DNA of 11,755 bases from Firmicutes bacterium UBA994 (GCA_002292025.1 DBBC01000149.1:1-11755), one strand, 5' to 3'. Counted from the first letter of the stretch, positions 1 to 7,271 are shown. The notes: generated from the sequence alone by a model not told the origin. A program made the numbers and translations.

Positions 1-547
1 TGATAGCGATTATTTTGAAGAGAGTATCTAACAACCGCATTAACTCGGGCTGACAATCCAGCTACCCTCCATCCAGCCGGTTACGGCAAGCGGTAGAATT
101 ACCAACGGAGGTGCAGATTCCGCCAATCGACGGGTGCCCCACGACTTTGACACTTTGGAGAGTGACGTCCTTCCGGCTCGCATGCGTGAACTTCGAGCTC
201 ACATGCGCAATTCGATCGCGATGAGCAGGTTCGCGATCCGCGGGGACTTTCCCAAACGGTGGCGTTGATGACACCATCTGCTGCTATGTGTTCTTGGAGG
301 AAGCCCCGCGAGTGTACGCGGGCATTGTCGTCACGTCTTTGGACGGCTTGCCCATCAAGTCAGGCTCGGCGACCATCTGCCGGAGCTGCGCCCGGCAAGA
401 GCAAAGGCACTACAGTAATTCATTTAGGCAGTGTCTCAAAATGCTTGACATGTTCCGTTTATATCTTTCTACCTCAGGAGCCTAGACTAAACGGGCTCTT
501 TTTCCGTGTGGGGAGAAGGAAAAACGGCTATGACAACCGAACTTAAC
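1..547. other. No recognisable gene; possibly degraded sequence
   Basis: I recognise no gene in this stretch. Two moderately open frames on the + strand (about 44-268 and 225-485) overlap in different frames and lack a convincing start or ribosome binding site. That pattern would fit a decayed, frameshifted gene but is also compatible with chance. The segment around 431-456 (TGTCTCAAAATGCTTGACA and following bases) resembles the kind of end sequence seen on some insertion elements, but I could not find a matching partner end or a transposase. The only clear structure is the hairpin at 478-503. No good promoter for the gene at 558 was found: a TTGACA at 445-450 has no acceptable -10 at 16-18 bp spacing. 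Confidence 0.5.
478..503 (+). terminator. Probable rho-independent terminator (or attenuator) upstream of the first operon
   Basis: GAGCC (478-482) pairs with GGCTC (494-498) across an 11-base loop, and a run of five T follows (499-503). A G-T pair can extend the stem by one. The stem is short. It lies 54 bp ahead of the first operon gene, so it may end transcription from the left or act as a leader attenuator. No T-box, riboswitch or antiterminator was recognised. Confidence 0.55.
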
Positions 548-557
548 GGAGGGAGGG

Positions 558-1547
558 ATGCAGATGAAACACTTGCCGCGCGTTAAACTTGCGATGCTGC
601 CCACGGCGCTGGAGGAGGTTCCTCGCTTAAGCCGCGAACTGGGGGTAGCCTTGTCTGTCAAAAGGGACGATAACACCGGTCTGGCCTTGGGAGGCAATAA
701 GGCTAGGAAACTTGAGTACTTGGTAGGGGAAGCACTAGAACTTGGTGCGGATGCCTTGATCACTACCGGCGCGCCGCAGAGTAACCACTGCCGCATGACT
801 GCTGCCGCCGCGGCAAAAATGGGCCTAGCCTGTCACCTAGTGCTGCGAGGCAAGGATGTGCCCGTGAAACAGGGCAACTTGTTGTTGGATGAGTTGCTGG
901 GCGCAAAAGTGCATTTCTTGGGCAGCGGCGACGCCAGCCTAGCCCCGGCCCGCATGCAGGCCTTGATGGAGGAACTGACCGCGCGCGGTGCCAGGCCGTA
1001 TTTGGTGCCGCTGGGCGGCTCTTCCCCCGTGGGAGCGGTAGCATATATCACCGCCATCGAAGAGCTGCTGGCCACATCCGCCAGCCCTAATTTTGACTAT
1101 ATCGTGCATGCCTCAGGTTCAGCCGGCACTCAAGCCGGGTTAGTGGCGGGGGTAAAGTATTTCGGTTTGCCAACGCGAGTTATCGGCATCAGCGTCAGTC
1201 GGCCCGCGCCGTGGTTAAGGGGCGCGGTGATGGAGCTATGTCGGGAGACGCTCACCCACGCCGGGGCCGAGGCGCAAGTTTTCGATGATGACATAATAGT
1301 CTACGATGAGTACGTAGGTAAGGGGTATGGCCTGCCTACGCAGGCTTCTACCGCGGCGCTGGAGCTGTTTGCGCGGCGGGAAGGCATTATCCTCGACCCT
1401 GTGTACACAGCGAAAGCCGCCGCGGGACTGATCGACTTGGTACAAAGCGGCGTCATCCCTGCCCTTTCGCGTGTGCTGTTCTGGCATACGGGCGGGATAC
1501 CGGCGCTGTTTGCGGATGTTGACCTGCATTGGGGGGAAAAGGCGTGA
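558..1547 (+). CDS. D-cysteine desulfhydrase-like PLP enzyme (ACC deaminase/DCyD family)
   Basis: This 329-residue protein is of usual family length and belongs to the fold-type II PLP enzymes that include D-cysteine desulfhydrase (D-cysteine to pyruvate, sulfide and ammonia), ACC deaminase and related lyases. KRDD at residues 35-38 and GGNKARKLEY at 45-54 carry the PLP-binding lysine K48. QSNH at 74-77 resembles desulfhydrases, whereas ACC deaminases usually have SNQ. Further support comes from the region EYVGKGYGLPT, LDPVYTAKAAAGL and the C-terminal HTGG. The usual RQTAA after SNH is RMTAA here. GGAGGGAGGG at 548-557 abuts the ATG at 558. The second in-frame ATG at 564 is an equally plausible start, with GGAGGG 6 bp upstream. 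The gene overlaps the next one by four bases (GTGA) and so heads the operon. Family membership is secure; D-cysteine as the physiological substrate is inferred. Confidence 0.88.
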   Translation: MQMKHLPRVKLAMLPTALEEVPRLSRELGVALSVKRDDNTGLALGGNKARKLEYLVGEALELGADALITTGAPQSNHCRMTAAAAAKMGLACHLVLRGKDVPVKQGNLLLDELLGAKVHFLGSGDASLAPARMQALMEELTARGARPYLVPLGGSSPVGAVAYITAIEELLATSASPNFDYIVHASGSAGTQAGLVAGVKYFGLPTRVIGISVSRPAPWLRGAVMELCRETLTHAGAEAQVFDDDIIVYDEYVGKGYGLPTQASTAALELFARREGIILDPVYTAKAAAGLIDLVQSGVIPALSRVLFWHTGGIPALFADVDLHWGEKA

Positions 1548-2266
1548 AGCCTGTCATTGGCATTACCTGTTTTCACGACTGGGCGGAGCAGCGCCATCGC
1601 CAGAACGACACCTACATTAACGCCGTCAATAAAGCGGGGGGACTGCCTGTTCTGCTGCCCTGCCTAACAGCGGAGGAGGCGGACTTGGGCGCGCACCTAG
1701 ACCTTGTACACGGTTTGCTGGTAGCGGGCGGGCCGGACGCGGACCCTGTTTTTTTCGGGGAAGAGCCGGAAGAAGGCTTGGGCAATGTTAATCCGTGTAT
1801 GGACGCATATGAGATACCGATAATAACCATGGCGCTCAAGCGTGACATGCCCATACTCGGTATTTGCCGGGGCGAGCAGATGCTCAATATTGCCGCTGGC
1901 GGCTCGGTTATTCAGCATTTACCGGCCGCGGTGCGACGGGCGCTTAAGCATCAACAGTCTGCTCCCCGCAGTTGCGTAACTCATTCCATAGAAGTGGCCG
2001 CAGGTACGCTATTGTCGCGCGTTCTCACGACAGGGCCTATGCGTGTAAACAGTTTTCACCATCAAGCCGTAGGACGTGTCGCGCGCGGTTTTTATGTCTC
2101 GGCTGTGGCACCTGACGGCGTGGTGGAGGCCATTGAATCTATCGAGCATAAGTTTGCTCTCGGTGTGCAATGGCACCCGGAATGCATGTGGGATAGCACG
2201 CCTAACTTTGACTCTCTGTTCGCGGCTTTTGTGGCGGCGTGTAGGCACTATGGGCACATATCCTAA
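1544..2266 (+). CDS. Peptidase C26 / gamma-glutamyl-gamma-aminobutyrate hydrolase-like amidotransferase (PuuD type)
   Basis: A 240-residue class I glutamine amidotransferase-like hydrolase with no synthase domain. The catalytic triad is visible: C108 in GICRGEQ, and H211 and E213 in GVQWHPE. VAGGPDADP, upstream of the nucleophile, and LNIAAGGSVIQHL, after it, are typical of the PuuD-like branch. Known members hydrolyse gamma-glutamyl amide bonds, for example gamma-glutamyl-GABA in putrescine breakdown. No other putrescine-pathway gene is present here, so the true substrate is open. The GTG start at 1544 overlaps the previous stop (GTGA) and has a G-rich ribosome binding site (GGGGGG) about 8 bp upstream. 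A TTG 15 bases earlier is less likely because it lies upstream of the natural N-terminus KPVIGIT. The 3' end overlaps the next gene by 17 bases. Confidence 0.88.
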   Translation: MKPVIGITCFHDWAEQRHRQNDTYINAVNKAGGLPVLLPCLTAEEADLGAHLDLVHGLLVAGGPDADPVFFGEEPEEGLGNVNPCMDAYEIPIITMALKRDMPILGICRGEQMLNIAAGGSVIQHLPAAVRRALKHQQSAPRSCVTHSIEVAAGTLLSRVLTTGPMRVNSFHHQAVGRVARGFYVSAVAPDGVVEAIESIEHKFALGVQWHPECMWDSTPNFDSLFAAFVAACRHYGHIS

Positions 2267-3326
2267 ACCGCGTCCGCGCGAGTTAGGGCTTGAGTTTGGC
2301 CTGATGCCGACCGGAGAGCGCAATTCTATTACCGACGTGCCGGGAGTTTTGGTCGGGCATGTGGACGTAGTACAGGGGGAAGACGTGCGCACGGGTGTAA
2401 CGATCATCAAGCCGCACGAGGGCAACGTGTTCCGCGAAAAAGTAGAAGCGGCTGTATACGTCGTCAACGGCTTTGGCAAGGCGGCCGGGGTCACGCAAAT
2501 TGAGGAACTGGGTGTACTGGAGACACCTATCGCTTTGACCAACACCCTTAGTGTCCCGGTCGCCATCGACGGGCTCATCGAATACAGCTTGCAGCATAAC
2601 CCCGAAATTGGCACCACGACCGGCACAGTCAACGCTGTGGTCGGGGAGTGCAATGACGGGCATTTAAACGATATTCGCGGGCGGCACGTCAAGCCGTCCC
2701 ATATAGCCGAGGCTTTAGCCGATGCCTGCGGCGGCTATGTGCCGGAGGGGGACGTGGGCGCAGGCAAGGGCATGGTGTGTTTTGGCTACAAAGGAGGAAT
2801 AGGTACCTCCTCGCGCCTTGTTGGGGACTACACTTTAGGATGTCTGGTCCTGACCAATTTTGGGCGTAAAGAACATCTGACCATTTTAGGCCGGCCCATA
2901 GGACGCCAGTTGGCTATGAAGTCGTCCAGCACAAGCCCGGACGGTTCGGTTATTGTCGTCTTGGCGACCAATGCGCCGCTTGACGCGCGGCAGCTTTTGC
3001 GCGTGGCACGGCGCGGCGGGTTGGGGTTAGCCCGCGTCGGCAGTGTGGTTTCACACACGAGCGGAGATTACGTTTTTGCCTTTTCCACCACTAACAGGAC
3101 ACATCACTTTGAGGAGAGAACCGAAGTTGTGCATCTTCGGCTCAATGAAAGCAACTCCCTTATGACAGGATTCTTTTTGGCAGCGGTGGAGAGCATAGAA
3201 GAAGCGGTGATAAATTCCCTGTTTGCGGCCGACAAAGTCATCGGGCAGCGGGGACGCGTAGTAGCTGCGCTGCCCGTGCAGAAAGTTTTGGAGTTGCTGC
3301 GCGATTGGTCGGGGAGTAAATGCTAA
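2250..3326 (+). CDS. P1-family peptidase (DmpA-type aminopeptidase / D-esterase)
   Basis: A 358-residue member of the DmpA/ornithine acetyltransferase-like N-terminal nucleophile family (peptidase family S58). Family members cleave themselves into two chains and then release N-terminal amino acids, in some cases D-residues or beta-peptides. The N-terminal block RNSITDVPGVLVGH is a family hallmark. PDGSVIVVLATNAPLD contains the expected self-cleavage site, Gly232 | Ser233, with Ser233 as the new N-terminal nucleophile. TTTGTVNAVVGECND and GDVGAGKGMVCFGYKGGIG match the conserved core. The ATG at 2250 lies inside the end of the upstream gene (17-base overlap) with no strong ribosome binding site, so translational coupling is likely. 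The frame stays open further upstream, but that extension is merely the overlapping frame of the previous gene. Substrate is not predictable from sequence. Confidence 0.88.
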   Translation: MGTYPKPRPRELGLEFGLMPTGERNSITDVPGVLVGHVDVVQGEDVRTGVTIIKPHEGNVFREKVEAAVYVVNGFGKAAGVTQIEELGVLETPIALTNTLSVPVAIDGLIEYSLQHNPEIGTTTGTVNAVVGECNDGHLNDIRGRHVKPSHIAEALADACGGYVPEGDVGAGKGMVCFGYKGGIGTSSRLVGDYTLGCLVLTNFGRKEHLTILGRPIGRQLAMKSSSTSPDGSVIVVLATNAPLDARQLLRVARRGGLGLARVGSVVSHTSGDYVFAFSTTNRTHHFEERTEVVHLRLNESNSLMTGFFLAAVESIEEAVINSLFAADKVIGQRGRVVAALPVQKVLELLRDWSGSKC

Positions 3327-3820
3327 TGAAAAAACAAAAAAGTAAAAAGAACGTAAATGAAAAGGCTAATAAGCGCACCGCGACAGTGGGCGCACAGGCA
3401 ACAGAGATCATGAAGTGGACGGCTACTCCCTTCCGCGAGGAGCCCAAGAAAGGGGCCATCTTTGGAGTCAGCTGTCTGGTATTCCTCGCCTTGCTGTATG
3501 TATTGTATCGGGAGATAATTTGGGTGGTGTTGGCCGTAGGTGTCTTGACTGTCACCTACAGCTCGTACATTTTCCCTTCACACTATCGCCTCACCACGGC
3601 GGGGGTGGAAGTAAAGTCCCTGCTGCAAAAGACTGTGCGGGCGTGGCCGCAGTACACCGGTATGCGTAAGCACCGAGACGGGGTTTTTCTTGTCTATGGC
3701 ATAGGCAGTAAAAGCAAGTTAGGCCATTTCCTATATTTTGCCGACCGTCAGCCCGAGGAAGTGCTAGCCGTCATAGGCAGATTCATTACAATGAACGAAG
3801 CAGGCGAAAGAGAGGAATAG
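3326..3820 (+). CDS. Small membrane protein, two transmembrane helices with possible bacterial PH-like domain
   Basis: Not assigned to a named gene. The 164-residue protein begins with a lysine/asparagine-rich segment (residues 1-18), followed by two hydrophobic helices (about 43-61 and 64-83) separated by only a short polar turn. A soluble C-terminal part of roughly 80 residues follows, with SHYRLTTAGVEVKSLL near its start. Two helices followed by a strand giving 'Y-x-L-T/x-x-G-V/I' is reminiscent of bacterial PH-domain (YdbT-like) membrane proteins; this is inference. The ATG at 3326 overlaps the previous stop by one base (TAATG) and sits 9 bp after GGGGAG. The in-frame ATG at 3320 is only 3 bp from that site and less likely. 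The protein is probably membrane-anchored with both termini cytoplasmic. Confidence 0.72.
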   Translation: MKKQKSKKNVNEKANKRTATVGAQATEIMKWTATPFREEPKKGAIFGVSCLVFLALLYVLYREIIWVVLAVGVLTVTYSSYIFPSHYRLTTAGVEVKSLLQKTVRAWPQYTGMRKHRDGVFLVYGIGSKSKLGHFLYFADRQPEEVLAVIGRFITMNEAGEREE

Positions 3821-3822
3821 CC

Positions 3823-4137
3823 ATGGCCTTAGGTGTAGCCGATGTGACGCCGGAGCGCCGCGACGAATTACTGCTCAAGGTTGCGGAAAAAATTGAACGG
3901 TTCGATCTCATCACCCCTGCTATTTTCTTTTTACAGATGAGCAAGCCCCTGTCCTTTGTCGGTAGCCAAGCCCTGCTCTCCTTTGCTCCGATAGCGGGCT
4001 TCATTGTGAACGAGAAGCTGCTCGAGGAGTTTGGTCAGGTCATGGCCGACCGCGAAAACGTAGAGCGACTGATGGTCCTATTAGAGGAGCGAGAGGCGCA
4101 AAAAAAGCAAGCGCAAAAGAAGAGCAAGAAGTCCTAA
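3823..4137 (+). CDS. Small hypothetical protein with lysine-rich tail
   Basis: I do not recognise this 104-residue protein. It starts two bases after the preceding stop, with an AGAGGAA ribosome binding site just upstream, so it belongs to the same operon. The N-terminal third (TPERRDELLLKVAEKIERF) looks helical. The middle contains a moderately hydrophobic stretch around GSQALLSFAPIAGFIV that could be a buried helix or a weak membrane segment. The last about 20 residues are almost only K, Q, E, A and S, a basic tail that may bind nucleic acid or membrane. The next gene is about 120 bp away and has its own promoter, so the operon probably ends here. No strong terminator follows. Coding status is supported by operon spacing and the ribosome binding site. 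Confidence 0.68.
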   Translation: MALGVADVTPERRDELLLKVAEKIERFDLITPAIFFLQMSKPLSFVGSQALLSFAPIAGFIVNEKLLEEFGQVMADRENVERLMVLLEEREAQKKQAQKKSKKS

Positions 4138-4188
4138 CATTGACAATTAGCGCGCTTATTTCGTCAGGCGTAATTTATATTGGCGATG

Positions 4189-4197
4189 TGGTATAAT
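4189..4197 (+). promoter_or_regulatory. Extended -10 promoter for the MutL-like gene
   Basis: TGG followed by TATAAT (4192-4197) forms an extended -10 element (TGnTATAAT), 58 bases ahead of the ATG at 4256. There is no good -35 at 16-18 bp, which is acceptable for an extended -10 promoter. The TTGACA at 4140-4145 is too far away (46 bp) to be its partner. The remaining bases of the 4138-4255 gap hold no gene. Confidence 0.6.
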
Positions 4198-4255
4198 TTC
4201 AATGTTGTAGTTGTTCCGCTTGGATTTACAAGTACATAGGAGGATGAGGAGTAGC

Positions 4256-6106
4256 ATGGAGCAGAAACGTAAACTAAGGTCGATTCTCGCTACAGACTGT
4301 GGCAGTACCACCACCAAAGCCATTCTCATTGAACTGGTGGATGGCGTATACCGCTTAATTTGTCGTGGTGAGGCACCGACCACTGTGGAGGCTCCTTTTG
4401 AAGACGTTACCATGGGAGCACGTAACGCTATCCACGAAATCGAAGAGCTAATGGGGCGCACCTTTCAAGATGAGTCCGGGATTATCACGCCGCAACGGGA
4501 CAGCAAAGTGGGGGTAGACATTTACCTCTCCACTAGCAGCGCCGGCGGTGGGTTACAAATGATGGTGGCCGGCGTAGTCAAACAGATGACAGCAGAAAGC
4601 GCTGAGCGCGCCGCCTTGGGTGCAGGCGCTATCGTTATGGATGCCATTGCCATTAACGACGGACGCCTTCCCTATCAAAAGATACAGCGCATTCGCCAGC
4701 TCCGCCCTGATATGATTCTGATGTCAGGCGGTATTGACGGTGGCACTGTGACCCATGTCGTGGAACTGGCCGAACTTATCGCCGCTGCCGAGCCGCGTCC
4801 GCGATTAGGCATTGGCTTTAATCTGCCGATCATTTATGCCGGTAATAAGCAGGCGCGCAAGCACATCGAGTCTACGCTCGCGGAAAAGGCGGACCTACGC
4901 ATGGTCGACAATCTGCGCCCTGTGCTGGAGAAAGAAATCCTTGGCCCCGCGCGGGAGGAAATCCATAATCTGTTTATGGAACACGTTATGGCCCAAGCGC
5001 CCGGTTATAACAAGCTGATGAGTTGGACGGACGTGCCCATTATGCCAACTCCCGGCGCTGTGGGCAAGATGATTGAGACCGTCGCCAGCCAGAAGAAAAT
5101 GACAGTAATTGGCGTAGACATTGGCGGCGCGACTACGGACGTGTTCTCGGTTTTTGCCGATACCTTCAACCGCACGGTTTCCGCTAACCTAGGCATGAGT
5201 TACAGTATCTGCAACGTGATGTTAGAATCCGGTCTTGACAACATCATGCGCTGGGTACCCTTTAACATTGACGCGGCGGATTTGCGCAACCGTATCCGTA
5301 ACAAGATGATTCGCCCCACGACCATCCCGCAGACGATGCAGGAACTGATTATTGAGCAAGCCATTGCCCGTGAAGCTTTGCGGTTGGCATTTGAGCACCA
5401 TAAGTCCCTAGCGGTGGGTCTGCGCGGTATACAGACACAACGAGATATCGCCGAAGCGTTTGAACAGACGGCCACAGGTGCATCCCTAGTCGACCTTATG
5501 AAACTGGGCATGATCGTCGGTTCGGGCGGCGTGTTATCCCATGCTCCGCGCCGTGTGCAGAGCGCCTTGATGATGCTTGACAGTTTCGTGCCCGAAGGCA
5601 TCACGCAGTTAGCGGTAGACTCTATCTTTATGATGCCGCAGTTAGGCGTGTTATCTGGTGTGAATCCCGAAGCGGCGCAGCAAGTTTTTGACCGCGACTG
5701 CCTGATTCGCCTTGGCACCGCCATTGCCCCGGTAGGAACAGCTAAAGAGGGTGACGACTGCGTAAGCGTCAAGATTACCACATCGCAAGGGCAAAGCGTT
5801 GAACACAAAGCTGCCTACGGCTCTATACATTTAATTCCGCTGGCTGAAGACGAAGTGGCGGAAGCAGTGGCTAAGCCTGCGCGCGGCTTTGACCTTGGCC
5901 GTGGTAAAGGCAACGAAGTTCAGAGTAAAGTCCACGGCGGGGTGGTAGGGGTAATTATTGACGCACGCGGACGTGGCCCGCTTGGGCTGCCTAGCGATAA
6001 ACCAAACCGCATTCGCAAATTGGTGGAGTGGTACAAAGCACTTGACGCATACCCCATGGACATTCTCGCGAAGTATCTCGGCAAGGAGGAAACGGTTAGT
6101 GGCTAA
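4256..6106 (+). CDS. MutL/GlmL-family ASKHA ATPase (glutamate mutase L-like)
   Basis: A 616-residue protein of the MutL/GlmL family, which is unrelated to the mismatch-repair MutL. Two ASKHA nucleotide-binding signatures are visible: TDCGSTTTKA at residues 13-22 and DIGGATTD at 288-295. Other family blocks are YLSTSSAGGGLQ (90-101), MSGGIDGGT (156-164), and SGGVLSH (423-429). VVGVIIDARGRGPLGLP lies near the C-terminus. GlmL of Clostridium tetanomorphum lies between the glutamate mutase subunit genes and is thought to be a chaperone or reactivating ATPase for that cobalamin enzyme. This protein is considerably longer than such GlmL proteins and no mutase gene is nearby, so its client is unknown. 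The ATG at 4256 follows GAGGAG by 4 bp. The in-frame ATG at 4244 directly abuts AGGAGG and is unlikely. The end overlaps the next gene by eight bases. Confidence 0.85.
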   Translation: MEQKRKLRSILATDCGSTTTKAILIELVDGVYRLICRGEAPTTVEAPFEDVTMGARNAIHEIEELMGRTFQDESGIITPQRDSKVGVDIYLSTSSAGGGLQMMVAGVVKQMTAESAERAALGAGAIVMDAIAINDGRLPYQKIQRIRQLRPDMILMSGGIDGGTVTHVVELAELIAAAEPRPRLGIGFNLPIIYAGNKQARKHIESTLAEKADLRMVDNLRPVLEKEILGPAREEIHNLFMEHVMAQAPGYNKLMSWTDVPIMPTPGAVGKMIETVASQKKMTVIGVDIGGATTDVFSVFADTFNRTVSANLGMSYSICNVMLESGLDNIMRWVPFNIDAADLRNRIRNKMIRPTTIPQTMQELIIEQAIAREALRLAFEHHKSLAVGLRGIQTQRDIAEAFEQTATGASLVDLMKLGMIVGSGGVLSHAPRRVQSALMMLDSFVPEGITQLAVDSIFMMPQLGVLSGVNPEAAQQVFDRDCLIRLGTAIAPVGTAKEGDDCVSVKITTSQGQSVEHKAAYGSIHLIPLAEDEVAEAVAKPARGFDLGRGKGNEVQSKVHGGVVGVIIDARGRGPLGLPSDKPNRIRKLVEWYKALDAYPMDILAKYLGKEETVSG

Positions 6107-7217
6107 CGCATACACCCCCGGCTTGTTGGTAACAGAGTCTATTGTCGTGCGCAAGCGCCGTCGCCTTCCCATACTGGGAGAGGTTATGGTCAAAGCAGGC
6201 GATGTAGTGAAGCCCCACGATGTAGTGGCGCGCACGCAGGTTCCCGGCGATCCCGAAACAGTCAACATTGCCAATCAGCTTGACCTTGAGGGCGACGAAG
6301 TACTCGAAGTCATGAAGAAAAAGAAAGGCGACTCTGTGAAAAAGGGCGAAGTAATCGCGGAAAAAGTCACCTTCTTTGGCTTGTTTAGATCGCCTGTGCA
6401 TTCGCCTATTGACGGCACGGTGGACAACGTCTCCGACGTCACCGGTGTCGTCACACTGCGTCGCCCCGCCGTGCCGGTGTCGATCCTTGCATATGTTCAT
6501 GGAACTGTGAGCGAAGTCATGCCCCGCGAAGGGGTAGTTATCGAGACGCCGGCGGCCTTAATACAAGGAATCTTTGGGGTGGGCGGCGAGACTCAGGGCA
6601 CCTTGGAAATAGTGGCCCAAACTAATGCCGACATCTTGAGCGGTGACAAGATTAAGCCCGAGCATAAGGGCAAGATAGTTGTGGGTGGCTCGCTTGTCAC
6701 TGCCGATGCCTTAAAGAAGGCAGCCCAAGTCGGCGCGGCAGGATTAGTGGCCGGCGGGATAATCGACCAAGATCTAATCGAATACCTTGGCCACGACATT
6801 GGCGTGGCCATCACCGGCGCGGAGGATATCCCAATCACTGTCATCCTGACCGAAGGCTTCGGTAGAATTAACATGGCGGAAAAAACTTTTAACCTGCTTT
6901 GTTCCCTGAACGGAAAGGTTGCTTCCATCAACGGGGCGACACAGATTCGAGCCGGCGTGATGCGACCGGAGATTGTCGTCACCAGTGAAAACTCCCAACA
7001 GTCCGCAGAGCGTGATCTCAGCAGTGGGATGGAGGCCGGCACCCCTATTCGCATTATTCGTGAGCCATACTTTGGCCAACTCGCCACTGTGCATTCTTTG
7101 CCCCCTGAACTACAGTTGATTGAGACCGGCGCCAAAGTGCGCATCCTCACCGCTAAGTTAGCTAGCGGCGAAATTGTCACCATCCCCCGCGCTAACGTGG
7201 AACTTATAGAGGGCTAG
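6099..7217 (+). CDS. Unrecognised protein with biotinyl/lipoyl-like N-terminal and KOW-like C-terminal segments
   Basis: A 372-residue soluble protein without an assigned name. The N-terminal third contains two stretches typical of barrel-sandwich (biotinyl/lipoyl-like) folds: GEVMVKAGDVVKPHDVVA at residues 27-44 and KKGDSVKKGEVIAE (75-88) followed by SPIDGTVDNVSDVTGVV (102-118). There is no MKM-type modification lysine, so it is unlikely to carry biotin or lipoate. The centre is glycine- and alanine-rich (KAAQVGAAGLVAGGIIDQDL) and unplaced. The last about 30 residues (TGAKVRILTAKLASGEIVTI and following) read like a KOW/SH3-type barrel. GTG at 6099 follows AAGGAGG by 9 bp and overlaps the MutL-like stop by eight bases, indicating coupled translation and probable joint function. 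An intrinsic terminator follows 22 bp after the stop. Domain readings are inference from pattern, not from a search. Confidence 0.8.
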   Translation: MANAYTPGLLVTESIVVRKRRRLPILGEVMVKAGDVVKPHDVVARTQVPGDPETVNIANQLDLEGDEVLEVMKKKKGDSVKKGEVIAEKVTFFGLFRSPVHSPIDGTVDNVSDVTGVVTLRRPAVPVSILAYVHGTVSEVMPREGVVIETPAALIQGIFGVGGETQGTLEIVAQTNADILSGDKIKPEHKGKIVVGGSLVTADALKKAAQVGAAGLVAGGIIDQDLIEYLGHDIGVAITGAEDIPITVILTEGFGRINMAEKTFNLLCSLNGKVASINGATQIRAGVMRPEIVVTSENSQQSAERDLSSGMEAGTPIRIIREPYFGQLATVHSLPPELQLIETGAKVRILTAKLASGEIVTIPRANVELIEG

Positions 7218-7238
7218 ACACAAGCGACCAACTTCCGA

Positions 7239-7267
7239 CCCCCGGCGCATATCGCCAGGGGTTTTTT
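7239..7267 (+). terminator. Rho-independent terminator of the MutL-like unit
   Basis: CCCCGGCG (7240-7247) pairs with CGCC-A-GGGG (7253-7261), with one bulged A and a five-base loop, followed by six T (7262-7267). It is a strong GC-rich hairpin with a U-tract, placed directly after the stop at 7217 and before the thiL promoter, so it separates the two transcription units. Confidence 0.88.
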
Positions 7268-7271
7268 AGTG

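Noticed and set aside
2009..2692. Open frame of 227 codons on the - strand
   Set aside because: It lies opposite the amidotransferase-like and P1-peptidase genes, which have clear catalytic motifs. Its translation is serine/threonine/proline-rich without recognisable motifs and it has no ribosome binding site, so it is a shadow frame.
4140..4145. Consensus-like -35 hexamer TTGACA after the small hypothetical gene
   Set aside because: No -10 lies at 16-18 bp, and the TATAAT at 4192 is 46 bp away. The extended -10 at 4189-4197 explains the promoter better.
5200..5808. Open frame of 202 codons on the - strand
   Set aside because: It is antisense to the MutL-like gene, is rich in serine, arginine and cysteine, and has no family motif or promoter. 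Treated as a shadow of the GC-rich coding strand.
6593..7183. Open frame of 196 codons on the - strand
   Set aside because: It is antisense to the BSH/KOW-like gene, which has a strong ribosome binding site and coupled start. No motif is visible in the antisense product.
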